From positions 1 to 36,742 of the forward strand of contig JAQXIX010000027.1 in the NCBI GenBank assembly GCA_029008005.1: DNA of 36,742 nucleotides, read 5' to 3'. A model generated the notes under the pieces. The model saw only the letters and a program-made list of their open reading frames with translations, made no database searches and was not told where the DNA came from. The stretch comes from Bacillota bacterium. Lineage in GTDB: Bacteria; Bacillota; Clostridia; Peptostreptococcales; Anaerovoracaceae. Position 1 is the stretch's first letter; each line of letters begins with the position of its first letter. Positions 14,002 to 23,600 of the stretch are shown piece after piece. The translations under genes and the position numbers were made by a program.

Positions 14002-15571
14002 GCTCCCCGTCTATATAGGTTTTTTCGACTTTAATTTTATCCAGATTTTCCGGATCCGATTCAAAAATGTCCTCCGAAAGCACAGCGAATGATGCACTGT
14101 AGCCCGGCACGAGCTTTCCTAAATTGCTGAATCCGGACACTTTGGCTGCTTCATATGTATAGAGAATAACGGCCGTTTCAATATCAAGCCTCTCCCGGCA
14201 CCCTGTATCTGTACCATCCCACGCTTTTCGCGTCACTGCAGCCTTAAGGTTAACGAAAGGATCCGACGGAACTGCCCAAGAAGTTGCCGGCGCGTCTGTT
14301 GACAGACAGAGATTCACTCCCCTGTCCAGCAAAGTCCTGTGAGGGTACATTGTCTTCAGTCTTTCGGCGCCCAGATACTTTATGTATGTTTCGATTTCAC
14401 TGTACTGAAATATAGGCTGGCTTGCGAAGGCAAATCCTCTTTCTGCTGCCTTTGCAATGGCCTGATCGGATGGTTCGGCAGCATGCTCCACGCGCAGATA
14501 CGGAATATCCGCCACCATCTTCATATCTTCCTCGTACATCCTGTCAACAACACGGTCTATTGCTTTCTTCCCCATTGCATGTACGGCAATCTGACAACCT
14601 GTTTTCCCGGCAAAAGCTATTGCCTTTTCCATACTTTCATCGGAATACACAGGCATACCCTTCTCACCGCTTAAATACGGTTCTTCCACCCAGGCCGTCC
14701 TGCCTGATACACTGCCGTCACCGATAAGCTTGATTCCGGCCTTGCGAATCCGAAGATTTCCGTCCATCAGATTGCTTTCTATTGTGAAACTGTCATCATC
14801 CATGAAATAATCCCACATGTAGTAAACCGATACTCTCTGACGAAAGCCTTTTGCTTCTGCTTCTTTAAACAGGCTGTAGTTCTCTCCTCCGTGAAGATTT
14901 CCCATATCTGTTATTGCTACAATTCCCTGTGATGTCAGAAGACTTCCCAGATCCAGCAGTCCCTGTACAGTATCTTCCCGCTGTTCCTCCGGCATAAAGG
15001 GAAGTACAAGATCTCTGGCATTCTCCCTTAATATTCCCGTAGGGTCACCGTTCTCATCTCGTTCCACTTCTCCTCCCGGAGGATCCGGTGTATTTCTGTC
15101 TATGCCTGCAATTTCAAGGGCTTTACTGTTTACACAGCGGATATGTTCGCAGCTTCTGGTAATAAAAACAGGATGCCTGCTGCTTCCTCTGTCAAGGTCA
15201 TATCTGTTGGGTGCACGCCCCTCGGCAAACTTGCCTTCATCGTATCCCCATCCTTTAATCCACTGTCCCTCGGATATGTTTTTTTCTTCTTTATTTATTT
15301 CGGAAACAAGATCGTCTATTGAGTTGATTCTCGGCGGGAGGCATGCTATCTGCCTGCTGAAATCCGCCAGCATTACAGGGTGCATATGAGCATCCGTAAA
15401 TCCGGGGATCACTGTTTTTCCCTGTAAATCCTCTATCGGATAATCACCGGCCGGAATACCCTCTTTATCGCCTGCATAGAGAATCACTCCATCTTCCGCA
15501 AGAATTGAATTCACATACAATTTATCCTTATCGGATGTGAAAATATTACCGTTAACAAATGCTTTTCTCAT
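13991..15571 (-). CDS. YtcJ-like amidohydrolase family protein
   Basis: The 526-aa amidohydrolase-3 type enzyme has the composite beta-domain at both ends and the metal-binding GFTDAHMHP (residues about 60-68). It also has IKLIGDGSVSGRTAWVEEPY, HAMGKKAID, RVEHA and LSTDAPATSW. The family hydrolyses amides or N-formyl/N-acyl compounds; the substrate is unknown and no export signal is seen. The start at 15571 is chosen because it forms an ATGA overlap with crcB and AGGAAAT precedes it. An upstream in-frame start would run 15 codons into crcB. Confidence 0.9.
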   Translation of the reverse strand: MRKAFVNGNIFTSDKDKLYVNSILAEDGVILYAGDKEGIPAGDYPIEDLQGKTVIPGFTDAHMHPVMLADFSRQIACLPPRINSIDDLVSEINKEEKNISEGQWIKGWGYDEGKFAEGRAPNRYDLDRGSSRHPVFITRSCEHIRCVNSKALEIAGIDRNTPDPPGGEVERDENGDPTGILRENARDLVLPFMPEEQREDTVQGLLDLGSLLTSQGIVAITDMGNLHGGENYSLFKEAEAKGFRQRVSVYYMWDYFMDDDSFTIESNLMDGNLRIRKAGIKLIGDGSVSGRTAWVEEPYLSGEKGMPVYSDESMEKAIAFAGKTGCQIAVHAMGKKAIDRVVDRMYEEDMKMVADIPYLRVEHAAEPSDQAIAKAAERGFAFASQPIFQYSEIETYIKYLGAERLKTMYPHRTLLDRGVNLCLSTDAPATSWAVPSDPFVNLKAAVTRKAWDGTDTGCRERLDIETAVILYTYEAAKVSGFSNLGKLVPGYSASFAVLSEDIFESDPENLDKIKVEKTYIDGEHVY

Positions 15572-15939
15572 ATCATATTTCCTATTCTGATTCCACAGTA
15601 AACGCCTGCAACACAAATTACCACTGATGCCAGAACATAGGCGACTGCCATCCAGAAATTACCTGACTGAATAAATCCCAGAGTCTCTACGGAAAAGGTT
15701 GAAAACGTCGTCAGCCCACCGCAAAGGCCTACCTTCAGAAAGAGAATTTTCTCCGGCTCCATGTCGCTGTTTTGTGCCAAAGCAATTACAACACCGATAA
15801 TCAGCGCCCCCAGAATATTGGCAATAAACGTGTTAACGGGATAATTTCCATGAGCCTGCAAAGGCACAAGCGAAAGCAGATACCTCGCAACCGATCCCAG
15901 AAATCCCCCTATACCTACAGCAATACATTTTAGAATCAT
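15568..15939 (-). CDS. crcB: Fluoride-specific channel CrcB/Fluc
   Basis: The 123-aa integral membrane protein has four hydrophobic helices and the family signatures GGFLGSVARYLL (residues about 11-22), NTFIANILGA and GLCGGLTTFSTFS (the phenylalanine/track motif). It forms dimeric channels that export fluoride. One copy is seen here, so it would be a homodimer unless another lies elsewhere. AAGGCGG precedes the ATG. The 88 nt upstream show no recognisable fluoride riboswitch, only a preceding terminator. Confidence 0.95.
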   Translation of the reverse strand: MILKCIAVGIGGFLGSVARYLLSLVPLQAHGNYPVNTFIANILGALIIGVVIALAQNSDMEPEKILFLKVGLCGGLTTFSTFSVETLGFIQSGNFWMAVAYVLASVVICVAGVYCGIRIGNMI

Positions 15940-15984
15940 TTGATAACCGCCTTATAATGTCAAAATTCTTACTAATTTTATCAT

Positions 15985-16012
15985 AAAAAAAGGTGCTGTA
16001 AAAGTCAGCACC
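15985..16012 (-). terminator. Intrinsic terminator after hcp
   Basis: On the minus strand GGTGCTG, a 7-nt loop and CAGCACC are followed by seven T. It lies 16 nt beyond the hcp stop and separates the hcp operon from crcB. Confidence 0.9.
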
Positions 16013-16027
16013 CTCTTCTCTTCAATC

Positions 16028-17608
16028 CTAAAGATAAGTCAATATTTTTCTCAGATCTTCCTCCGGCGTTGAAATCAGTCTGATATTATAGTTTTCTATC
16101 AGGAATTTCAAGATATTCGGTGATAAAAATGCCGGCAGTGACGGTCCCAGAATTATATTCTGAATTCCCAGGTACAGCAGTGACAGCAATACGCAGACAG
16201 CCTTCTGCTCATACCAGGAAAGCACCATAGTAAGAGGCAGATCGTTTATGCCGCATGAAAAGGAATTGGCCAGTACCGAAGCAATCCTTATTGCCGCATA
16301 TGCATCATTGCACTGTCCCACATCGAGGATCCTCGGCAGATTTCCGATCATACCCGCATTCAAGTCGTTGAATCTGAACTTTCCGCATGCAAGTGTAAGA
16401 ACAATTGTATCCTTCGGTGTATTCTTCACAAATTCCGTATAGTAGTTTCTTCCTGTTTTTGCTCCGTCACAGCCTCCTACAAGGAAGAAATGCTTGATAT
16501 CACCTGTTTCAACCGCTGTCACTATTTCGTCAATATGTGATAATGCAGCATTTCGTCCGAATCCTGTAGTGAGAATATCTCCCCCGTTAATTCCTCGAAA
16601 ATTCCTGTCATGAACGAATCCTCCAAGTGACAAGGCTGCATTTATAACAGGCGTAAAATCTTTTTCCTCGTTAATATGTACCATCCCCGGATATGCTACA
16701 ACATCAGTCGTGTACACTCTGTCATCATAACTGTATTTCGGCGGCATCAGACAATTTGATGTAAACAGAATCGGCGCAGGAAGATTATCGAATTCCTTTT
16801 GCTGATTTTGCCAGGCCGTCCCGAAATGACCCTTAAGATGCTTGAACTTCCTCAGTTCAGGATAACTGTGTGCCGGCAGCATTTCGCCGTGGGTATATAT
16901 ATTTATCCCTGTACCTTCTGTCTGCTCAAGTAAAATCATAAGGTCTTTCAGGTCATGTCCCGATACTACGATAAAGGGACCCTTTTCTACAGTCATGGAC
17001 ACCCGGACCGGTTCCGGATTTCCGAAGGTTTCGGTGTTTGCACTGTCAAGAAGCTCCATGCATTTAACGTTCATTTCACCTACCTTCATAACCATATCCA
17101 AAAGTTCCTGAAGTGTCGGGTCATCTTTACCTACACTGCGAAGCGCCTCATAAAAAAATCTGTTCATCGTCCGGCTTCTGTATCCCAGCGCACCTGCATG
17201 ATATGCGTATGCCGCCATTCCTCTTATGCCGAACAGTATCAGAGACTTCAGACTTCGAATATCTTCATCCTCTTCATACCAGAGTTTCTTCATATCATAG
17301 CTTACGCATCTGCCAAATGACCATTCGCACATTTCATGTATCTTCATAATCATATCGCTTATTACTTCATTACTGAAGTTGACATTGGTAACTGTTGTAA
17401 ACAGTCCTTTTATTACCATATCGTCAAATTCACTTGTAAGCTGTGATTCCTTGCCCATGCTCTTTTGGGCAAGTCCTATCATTACCCCTGTAAGTTCATC
17501 CTGAAGATGTGCAGTATCGGACTTTTTACCGCATACTCCGGTATTGCCCGTGCAGCCTTTTCCCCCTGCAGTCTGCTCACATTGAAAACAAAACATTCTC
17601 TTTCCCAT
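16028..17608 (-). CDS. hcp: Hydroxylamine reductase / hybrid cluster protein
   Basis: The 526-aa protein carries an N-terminal Fe-S cluster motif, Cys7, Cys10, Cys19 and Cys26. Hybrid-cluster ligands lie in the C-terminal half: SNCLMPP, GGCDGAK, LACGKFRFND, DVGQCNDAYAA and WYEQKAV. Hcp proteins reduce hydroxylamine and, by current evidence, NO to N2O, and mediate protein S-nitrosylation in anaerobes. GAGGAGG lies 7 nt upstream of the ATG. It is co-transcribed with the ferredoxin-type gene 21 nt upstream and lies under the probable HcpR promoter. Confidence 0.97.
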   Translation of the reverse strand: MGKRMFCFQCEQTAGGKGCTGNTGVCGKKSDTAHLQDELTGVMIGLAQKSMGKESQLTSEFDDMVIKGLFTTVTNVNFSNEVISDMIMKIHEMCEWSFGRCVSYDMKKLWYEEDEDIRSLKSLILFGIRGMAAYAYHAGALGYRSRTMNRFFYEALRSVGKDDPTLQELLDMVMKVGEMNVKCMELLDSANTETFGNPEPVRVSMTVEKGPFIVVSGHDLKDLMILLEQTEGTGINIYTHGEMLPAHSYPELRKFKHLKGHFGTAWQNQQKEFDNLPAPILFTSNCLMPPKYSYDDRVYTTDVVAYPGMVHINEEKDFTPVINAALSLGGFVHDRNFRGINGGDILTTGFGRNAALSHIDEIVTAVETGDIKHFFLVGGCDGAKTGRNYYTEFVKNTPKDTIVLTLACGKFRFNDLNAGMIGNLPRILDVGQCNDAYAAIRIASVLANSFSCGINDLPLTMVLSWYEQKAVCVLLSLLYLGIQNIILGPSLPAFLSPNILKFLIENYNIRLISTPEEDLRKILTYL

Positions 17609-17629
17609 AAAATACCTCCTCTGTTTTAA

Positions 17630-18283
17630 TTAATCCTTTATCTTCCCGTCAACAGTAATTGTCACCACATGCCACGGAATAAATTTCCCGCTGCTCCGAA
17701 TGGCCTCTTTAGCTGCCATTTCTATACCCCCGCAGCAGGGAACTTCCATTCTGAGAATCGTTACCTCTTTAATATCATTTTCTGAAATTATAGCTGTAAG
17801 CTTCTCACTGTAATCGACTGCATCAAGCTTGGGACATCCTATCACAGTAGTTTTCCCTTTCATAAATCTGCTGTGAAAGCTTCCGTATGCAAAAGCCGTG
17901 CAGTCTGCCGCAACAAGCAGTTTAGCCCCGTCAAAATACGGTGCTTTAATCGGAACAAGCTTTATCTGACACGGCCACTGTGCCAGCTGTGAAACTCCCC
18001 CTTCAGAATCATATGATTCCGAAGAATCGGCAGCATGAATCTTTTTTCTTTCTTTTGCTTTCATAACTGCCGCTTCATTGTATGCCGGCGCCTCGCGCTC
18101 TTCGAAGGTTATTGCTCCTGTCGGACAGGCGGGAAGACAGTCTCCCAGTCCGTCACAATAATCCTCTCTCGTCAGGCGGGCCTTGCCTTCTATCATTTCT
18201 ATAGCGCCCTCATGGCACGCTTCTGCGCAAATTCCGCAGCCATTGCATTTTTCCTCGTCAATTCGGATTATTTTTCTGATCAT
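17630..18283 (-). CDS. Hcp-associated 2x[4Fe-4S] ferredoxin-type protein
   Basis: The 217-aa protein has two ferredoxin cluster motifs, CNGCGICAEACHEGAI (residues about 13-28) and CDGLGDCLPACPTGAI (about 43-58). A C-terminal domain has conserved VAADCTAFAYGSFH, GCPKLD and EVPCCGG. This domain pair is regularly encoded next to hcp in Clostridia, and it presumably delivers electrons to Hcp. Its own catalytic activity is unknown. It heads the hcp operon, with AGGAGGTT before the ATG. Confidence 0.9.
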   Translation of the reverse strand: MIRKIIRIDEEKCNGCGICAEACHEGAIEMIEGKARLTREDYCDGLGDCLPACPTGAITFEEREAPAYNEAAVMKAKERKKIHAADSSESYDSEGGVSQLAQWPCQIKLVPIKAPYFDGAKLLVAADCTAFAYGSFHSRFMKGKTTVIGCPKLDAVDYSEKLTAIISENDIKEVTILRMEVPCCGGIEMAAKEAIRSSGKFIPWHVVTITVDGKIKD

Positions 18284-18325
18284 CTTAACCTCCTGTTTTC
18301 AGAATATTTCTTGTTTTTCACCATT

Positions 18326-18368
18326 ATTGTATTATAATTGTTACCAAAGGTATGTTTGAATTCAAACA
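18326..18368. promoter_or_regulatory. Divergent promoters and palindromic HcpR-type operator
   Basis: TGTTTGAATTCAAACA (18353-18368) is a perfect 16-bp palindrome. Overlapping TATAAT boxes exist on both strands (plus 18333-18338 with TTGTTT at 18311-18316; minus 18336-18331, or TACAAT at 18331-18326). With TACAAT as the hcp -10 box, the dyad centre is at about -41.5, the usual class II site; with TATAAT it is about -36.5. On the plus strand the dyad lies in the regulator's 5' leader near its ribosome binding site, suiting autorepression. The assignment to the adjacent regulator is inferred. Confidence 0.65.
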
Positions 18369-18382
18369 AAGGGGTATTAATT

Positions 18383-19042
18383 ATGAAAGAATATTATCAA
18401 GTATTAGAATCCTGTGCTCTTTTCAGGGGAATGAACGCAGGCGAAATAAGTTCTGTCTTAAACTGCATAGGATCAGAACTTATCACCGTTAAAAAGAATC
18501 GCTGTATCTATTATTCCGCAGACATTTCCGGTAAAACGGGAATCGTTCTGACCGGCTCTGTTCTTCTGACTCAGGAAGACCCTGAGGGTAACAGAAGCAT
18601 TCTTACCAAATGTCTTCCCGGTGATTTTTTCGGTGAAATGCAGCCGACCGATATCGGCAGCAATTCCGATACTGTAATCTTCGCCGACTCCGATTCTGAG
18701 ATTATGCTTCTCGATCTTAATGTAATTCTTAATGTCTGTTCGTCTTCCTGTCAATATAACCGAAACCTTATATGCAATATGGTTACTGCCTTTGCTGACA
18801 GGCTTACAGTCTTTACCGATAAAATAACCCACATGAACAAACGGACTACAAGAGATAAGCTCATGTCATATCTTCGCTCGGAATCTTCACGTCAGGGCAG
18901 CGAAAGCTTTGACATTCCCTTTGACAGACAGGAGCTTGCTGATTTCCTGGGTGTTGACCGTGCGGCAATGTCCGCAGAGCTGTCAAAACTGCAAAAAGCG
19001 GGCCTTCTGAAAACGACCCGCAATCACTTCGAATTGTTATGA
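18383..19042 (+). CDS. Crp/Fnr family regulator, HcpR-type
   Basis: The 219-aa protein has an N-terminal effector barrel (residues about 15-120; IVLTGSVLL, GDFFGEM), a dimer helix and a winged helix with ELADFLGVDRAAMSAELSKL (about 182-201). Its position, divergent from hcp, is that of HcpR, the nitrosative-stress regulator that activates hcp in many anaerobes. The start at 18383 has AAAGGGG 8 nt upstream; an earlier in-frame ATG would put the palindrome inside the gene. Cysteines are present, but I see no definite haem or Fe-S motif. Confidence 0.88.
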   Translation: MKEYYQVLESCALFRGMNAGEISSVLNCIGSELITVKKNRCIYYSADISGKTGIVLTGSVLLTQEDPEGNRSILTKCLPGDFFGEMQPTDIGSNSDTVIFADSDSEIMLLDLNVILNVCSSSCQYNRNLICNMVTAFADRLTVFTDKITHMNKRTTRDKLMSYLRSESSRQGSESFDIPFDRQELADFLGVDRAAMSAELSKLQKAGLLKTTRNHFELL

Positions 19043-19071
19043 TTCAATAACTTCATATAAGGGTATCGTAA

Positions 19072-20250
19072 CTAGAATTTCGCGAATACTTTCACAACTT
19101 TTGCAGAAACTTTATACATAGGACCTTCAAGGGATTTCCCTGCTTCTCTGATTTTATCTCTGATTCTTATGTTCTGAGGGCAATGTTTCTCGCATTTACC
19201 GCATCCTGAGCAGTTTGACGCAGCTGTTGAATTTTTACGCAGCGCCGTGCACATAAGATACTCAATAAAGGCACTGTAGCTCCCTTCTTGAAATTTCCTG
19301 TTATATGCGGCAAAAGTTCCCGGAATATCAACGTTATTGGGACACGGCATACAGTAGCCGCAGCCGGTGCATTCGACTTTCATTTTCGAATTTATGGCTT
19401 TGACAACCCTTCGGAGCATATCTTCATCATCTGATGTAAGTTCCCCCGGTGCTGTGTTCCCTGCTGTCTCAATATTGTCTCGAATCATTTCCTCGGAATT
19501 CATTCCCGAAAGAACTACCGATACCTCAGGCTGATTCCAAAGCCATTTCAAAGCCCACTGCACAGGTGTGTACTTAACATGATGCTCTTCGAAAATTTCT
19601 CTGGCTTCACGAGGAAGACGTTCAACAAGCTTGCCTCCGCGGAGAGGCTCCATTACCATAACGGGAATGCCTTTGCCTGCTGCGTACTTCAAGCCCTTTC
19701 GTCCCGCCTGAGAGTTTTCGTCCATATAATTATACTGTATCATGCAAAAATCCCAGTCCCATGCGTCAATGAGGCTGCAGAACATATCGGAATTACCATG
19801 GTATGAGAAACCCACCTGTCTTATTTCACCGCAGGCTTTTTTCTCATTTATCCAGTCTTCGATTCCAAGTTCTTTTAACCTTTCCCATGTTTCGGCATCT
19901 GTAAGCATATGCATCAGATAATAGTCAACATAATCTGTCTGCAGGCGCCTGAGCTGCTCATTAAACATTTTGTCTAAACTTTCTCTGCCCTTAATCAGAT
20001 AATGAGGAAGCTTAGTAGCAATATACACACGGTCTCGAATCCCGTTTTTGTGGAGAATTTCTCCCAGTGCCCCTTCACTTCCGGGATATATATAGGCGGT
20101 GTCAAAATAATTCACACCGCCTTCTACTGCCGCCAGAACTTGTTTTTCTGCCGATTTCATATCTATGCGTCCCGCCTTTTTAGGGAAACGCATGCATCCG
20201 TATCCTAAAACAGAGAGCTTATTTCCGCATCTGTCCTCTTTATAATTCAT
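19072..20250 (-). CDS. Aldo/keto reductase with C-terminal 2x[4Fe-4S] domain
   Basis: The 392-aa protein starts with an aldo/keto reductase barrel: LGYGCMRFP, DTAYIYPGSE with the catalytic Tyr, the Lys in IATKLP and the His in YYLMHML. It ends with two ferredoxin-type motifs, CTGCGYCMPCPNNVDIP and CSGCGKCEKHCPQNI. Such Fe-S AKRs are common in anaerobes and have unknown carbonyl substrates; the clusters suggest electron input from ferredoxin. The start at 20250 overlaps the superoxide reductase gene by 11 nt; a longer frame would run 19 codons further into that gene. It ends 29 nt from the convergent regulator gene without a clear terminator. Confidence 0.9.
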   Translation of the reverse strand: MNYKEDRCGNKLSVLGYGCMRFPKKAGRIDMKSAEKQVLAAVEGGVNYFDTAYIYPGSEGALGEILHKNGIRDRVYIATKLPHYLIKGRESLDKMFNEQLRRLQTDYVDYYLMHMLTDAETWERLKELGIEDWINEKKACGEIRQVGFSYHGNSDMFCSLIDAWDWDFCMIQYNYMDENSQAGRKGLKYAAGKGIPVMVMEPLRGGKLVERLPREAREIFEEHHVKYTPVQWALKWLWNQPEVSVVLSGMNSEEMIRDNIETAGNTAPGELTSDDEDMLRRVVKAINSKMKVECTGCGYCMPCPNNVDIPGTFAAYNRKFQEGSYSAFIEYLMCTALRKNSTAASNCSGCGKCEKHCPQNIRIRDKIREAGKSLEGPMYKVSAKVVKVFAKF

Positions 20251-20614
20251 TTTTCCAGAGTCCGTGGAGATTGCAGTATGCATATACAGCAACTGCCTTG
20301 TCGTCATCTGTTACTGCGAATTCAACAGCCGGAGCATCTCCTGCATTGAGTGCTTTTCTCTGTACTCCCTTTTCGGTTTCCAGTTCTACCCATTCGATGT
20401 AGTGTTCTTCTACCATAGGATGTTCAACTGATCCGATTTTAACAGAAACCTTATTGCCGTCAACAACAGCTTCAGGAACATGCTTTTCAACTGCAGCATC
20501 TGTTGTTCCCGCAATAACTTCTGTCATCTTCTGTCCGCAGCACATCATAGGCACGCCTGCATCTTTAATTGTTTCTACAAAATTACCACAATGTTCACAT
20601 ACAAAAAATCTCAT
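20240..20614 (-). CDS. dfx: Desulfoferrodoxin / superoxide reductase
   Basis: The 124-aa two-domain protein has a rubredoxin-like centre with Cys6, Cys9, Cys25 and Cys26, and a superoxide-reducing iron site with His45, His65, His71, Cys114 and His117 (HVPE, EHPMVEEHYIEW, YCNLHGLW). It reduces superoxide to peroxide without producing oxygen. AAGGAT precedes the ATG. It begins 20 nt after the purL stop with no terminator or promoter visible between them, so it may be expressed from the purine operon. Confidence 0.95.
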   Translation of the reverse strand: MRFFVCEHCGNFVETIKDAGVPMMCCGQKMTEVIAGTTDAAVEKHVPEAVVDGNKVSVKIGSVEHPMVEEHYIEWVELETEKGVQRKALNAGDAPAVEFAVTDDDKAVAVYAYCNLHGLWKNEL

Positions 20615-20634
20615 TTTCTTCCATCCTTTCTTAA

Positions 20635-23600
20635 TTACAGCTTGTTAAAAAAATTAACTGCTGCCTTAAACATTTCCATATCATATTTACCTGATACATT
20701 TTTATAAAGACCGTAGCCTACACGTTCGGCATGTCCCATCTTACCGAAAATACGTCCGTCAGGGGAAGTCATACCTTCTATTGCGTAGACAGATCCGTTC
20801 GGATTATATCTTATATCATCCGACGGGGTCCCGTCAAAGTCAACATACTGTGTTGCTATCTGTCCGTTCCGGGCCAGCTTCTTAAGAAGTTCCTCATCAG
20901 CAAGAATTCTGCCTTCACCGTGAGATACAGGCACAGTGTAAACATCTCCCACCAATGTGTTGGCAAGCCACGGCGACTTGTCTGAAGTAACTCTAATTCT
21001 CACTAATCTGGACTGATGTCTGCCTATTTCATTTAACGTAAGTGTAGGACATGTTTCATCAGTATCCATTATTTTGCCGTACGGAACCAGTCCGAGCTTA
21101 ATCAATGCCTGGAATCCGTTACAGATACCGCACATAAGTCCCGATCTGTTGTCCATAAGATCCGTAACCGCGTCTTTAACAGCAGGGTTTCTGAAGAACG
21201 CAGTAATGAATTTACCCGAACCGTCAGGCTCGTCTCCGCCTGAGAATCCGCCCGGAATAAATACCATCTGCGACTCTTTAAGCTTGCCTGCAAACTGCTC
21301 AACGGACTCTGAAATATCTGATGCTTTCATATTTCTTATTACTATTATTTCAGCATCTGCTCCTGCAGCTTCCATAGCACGTGCCGAGTCGTATTCACAG
21401 TTTGTTCCAGGGAATGCAGGGATAATTACTTTAGGTTTTGCAATTCCTGTTACAGCCTTTGCGAATTGTGCCTTATCCTCTTCTGTTGCTCTGTATGTAA
21501 GGTCCGGTATTTCCTGCTTAGCTGCATCGATATTACATGGATATACGGGTTCAAGCTTTTCCTCGTATACTCTCAGAAGCTCATTCAGATCAACCGATTC
21601 GGAGCCCATTGAAATCACAGGACTGTCAGTTGTCGTTCCCAAAAGCACAGCACCTTCAACATCTCCGTCGGTTTCTACAATAAATGTTCCGTATGAATAT
21701 CCGAAAAGTTCTTCAAGGGATATGCCGCTGTACTCAAATCCTATCATGTTTCCGAAGCACATCTTCATAACTGCTTCGGCAATTCCGCCGATTCCGGGAA
21801 CGTAGGCTGAATAAATTCTTCCTTCATCTCCAAGTGCTACGATTTTATCGAATATAGCCTTCAGTGAATCAGTCTCAGGAAGTCCGTATTTGTTAAGCTG
21901 CGGCTTAAGCATCCATACTTTGTGTCCCGCGCCTTTGAATTCATCTGTAATAACATCATCTACATCAGCCGTGGTAACAGCAAAAGATACAAGTGTAGGC
22001 GGCACGTTAATGTCTTCAAAGGTTCCGCTCATGGAATCCTTTCCGCCTATTGCTGCTGTTTCAAGGCCTATCTGAGCCTGAAGTGCTCCGAGAAGTGCCG
22101 AAAGAGGCTTGCCCCATCTTTCACTGTCCTTGCCAAGCTTCTCGAAATATTCCTGGAAACTCAGATATCTTGCTTCTCTGCCTCCGCCTGATGCGATAAG
22201 CTTGCATATTGAATCGCAAACAGCCAGATATGCGCCGTGATAAGGGCTCTTTTCGGCAATAAACGGATTATATCCCCATGACATTATCGAGCATGTTCTG
22301 GATGTGCTTTTCTCTACGGAAATCTTCTGCACCATTGTCTGAGCCGGTGTCATCTGGTATTTTCCGCCGAAAGGCATTGTCACTGTTCCGGCACCTATTG
22401 TTGAATCGAATTTTTCCGAAAGTCCCTTCTGCGAACATACATTAAGATCATCGGCCAGTGCCATGTATCCATCTGTAAACGATGCAGGAATATCCTTTTT
22501 CATTGGATCCTCTGCCGGTGCCTTTGCACATACTTCAATATGCTTAGGTGCTCCGTTAAGATCCAGGAAGGCTCTGGAAATATCAACGATTGTCTTGCCT
22601 CTCCAGTGCATTACGAGTCTAGGCGATTCGGTAACTGTTGCCACAACAGTTGCTTCCAGGTTTTCTGCGGCTGCCAGTGCGAAGAATTTTTCTCTGTCTT
22701 CTGCGGCAACAACTACTGCCATTCTTTCCTGTGATTCGCTTATTGCCAGCTCAGTTCCGTCAAGACCCTCGTATTTCTTAGGAACAACGTCCAGATTAAT
22801 ATCGAGTCCGTCAGCCAGCTCGCCGATTGCAACAGATACTCCGCCTGCTCCGAAATCGTTACATCTCTTTATAAGTCTCGATGCTTCACCGTTTCTGAAA
22901 AGACGCTGGAGTTTACGTTCTTCAGGAGCATTACCCTTCTGAACTTCTGCTCCGCAGCTTTCCAGTGAGCTTACATCGTGAGATTTTGACGAGCCTGTTG
23001 CTCCTCCGCAACCGTCTCTTCCTGTTTTTCCGCCGAGGAGAATTACTATATCTCCCGGTTCCGGACGCTCTCTCACAACATTCTCTGCCGGTGCTGCTCC
23101 GACAACTGCACCAAGCTCCATTCTCTTGGCTGCATATCCGTCATGGTATATTTCCTGAACCAGACCTGTCGCCACACCTATCTGATTACCATAAGATGAA
23201 TATCCGTCAGCAGCTGCCGTAACAAGTTTTCTCTGAGGCAGCTTTCCTTCTATTGTTTCATCCATCGGTCTGAGAGGATCTGCCGCTCCTGTAATTCTCA
23301 TTGCAGTGTATACGTAAGCTCTGCCCGAAAGCGGGTCTCTGATTGCTCCGCCTATACATGTTGCAGCTCCTCCGAAAGGTTCGATTTCTGTAGGATGGTT
23401 ATGAGTCTCATTCTTGAAGAACAGAAGCCAGTCTTCTTCTTTTCCGTCAATGCTTGCCTTGATTTTAACAGTACATGCGTTGATTTCTTCTGACTCGTCT
23501 AGTCCGTCCATAAGACCCTGAGCCTTTAATGCCTTCGCTGCGATAGTTCCTACATCCATTAGCGTAACCGGCTTGGTTCTTCCGAGCTTTTCTCTGATGC

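Noticed and set aside
15940-16027. Possible fluoride riboswitch before crcB
   Set aside because: The short gap contains only the hcp terminator and A/T-rich sequence; the conserved fluoride aptamer blocks are not seen.
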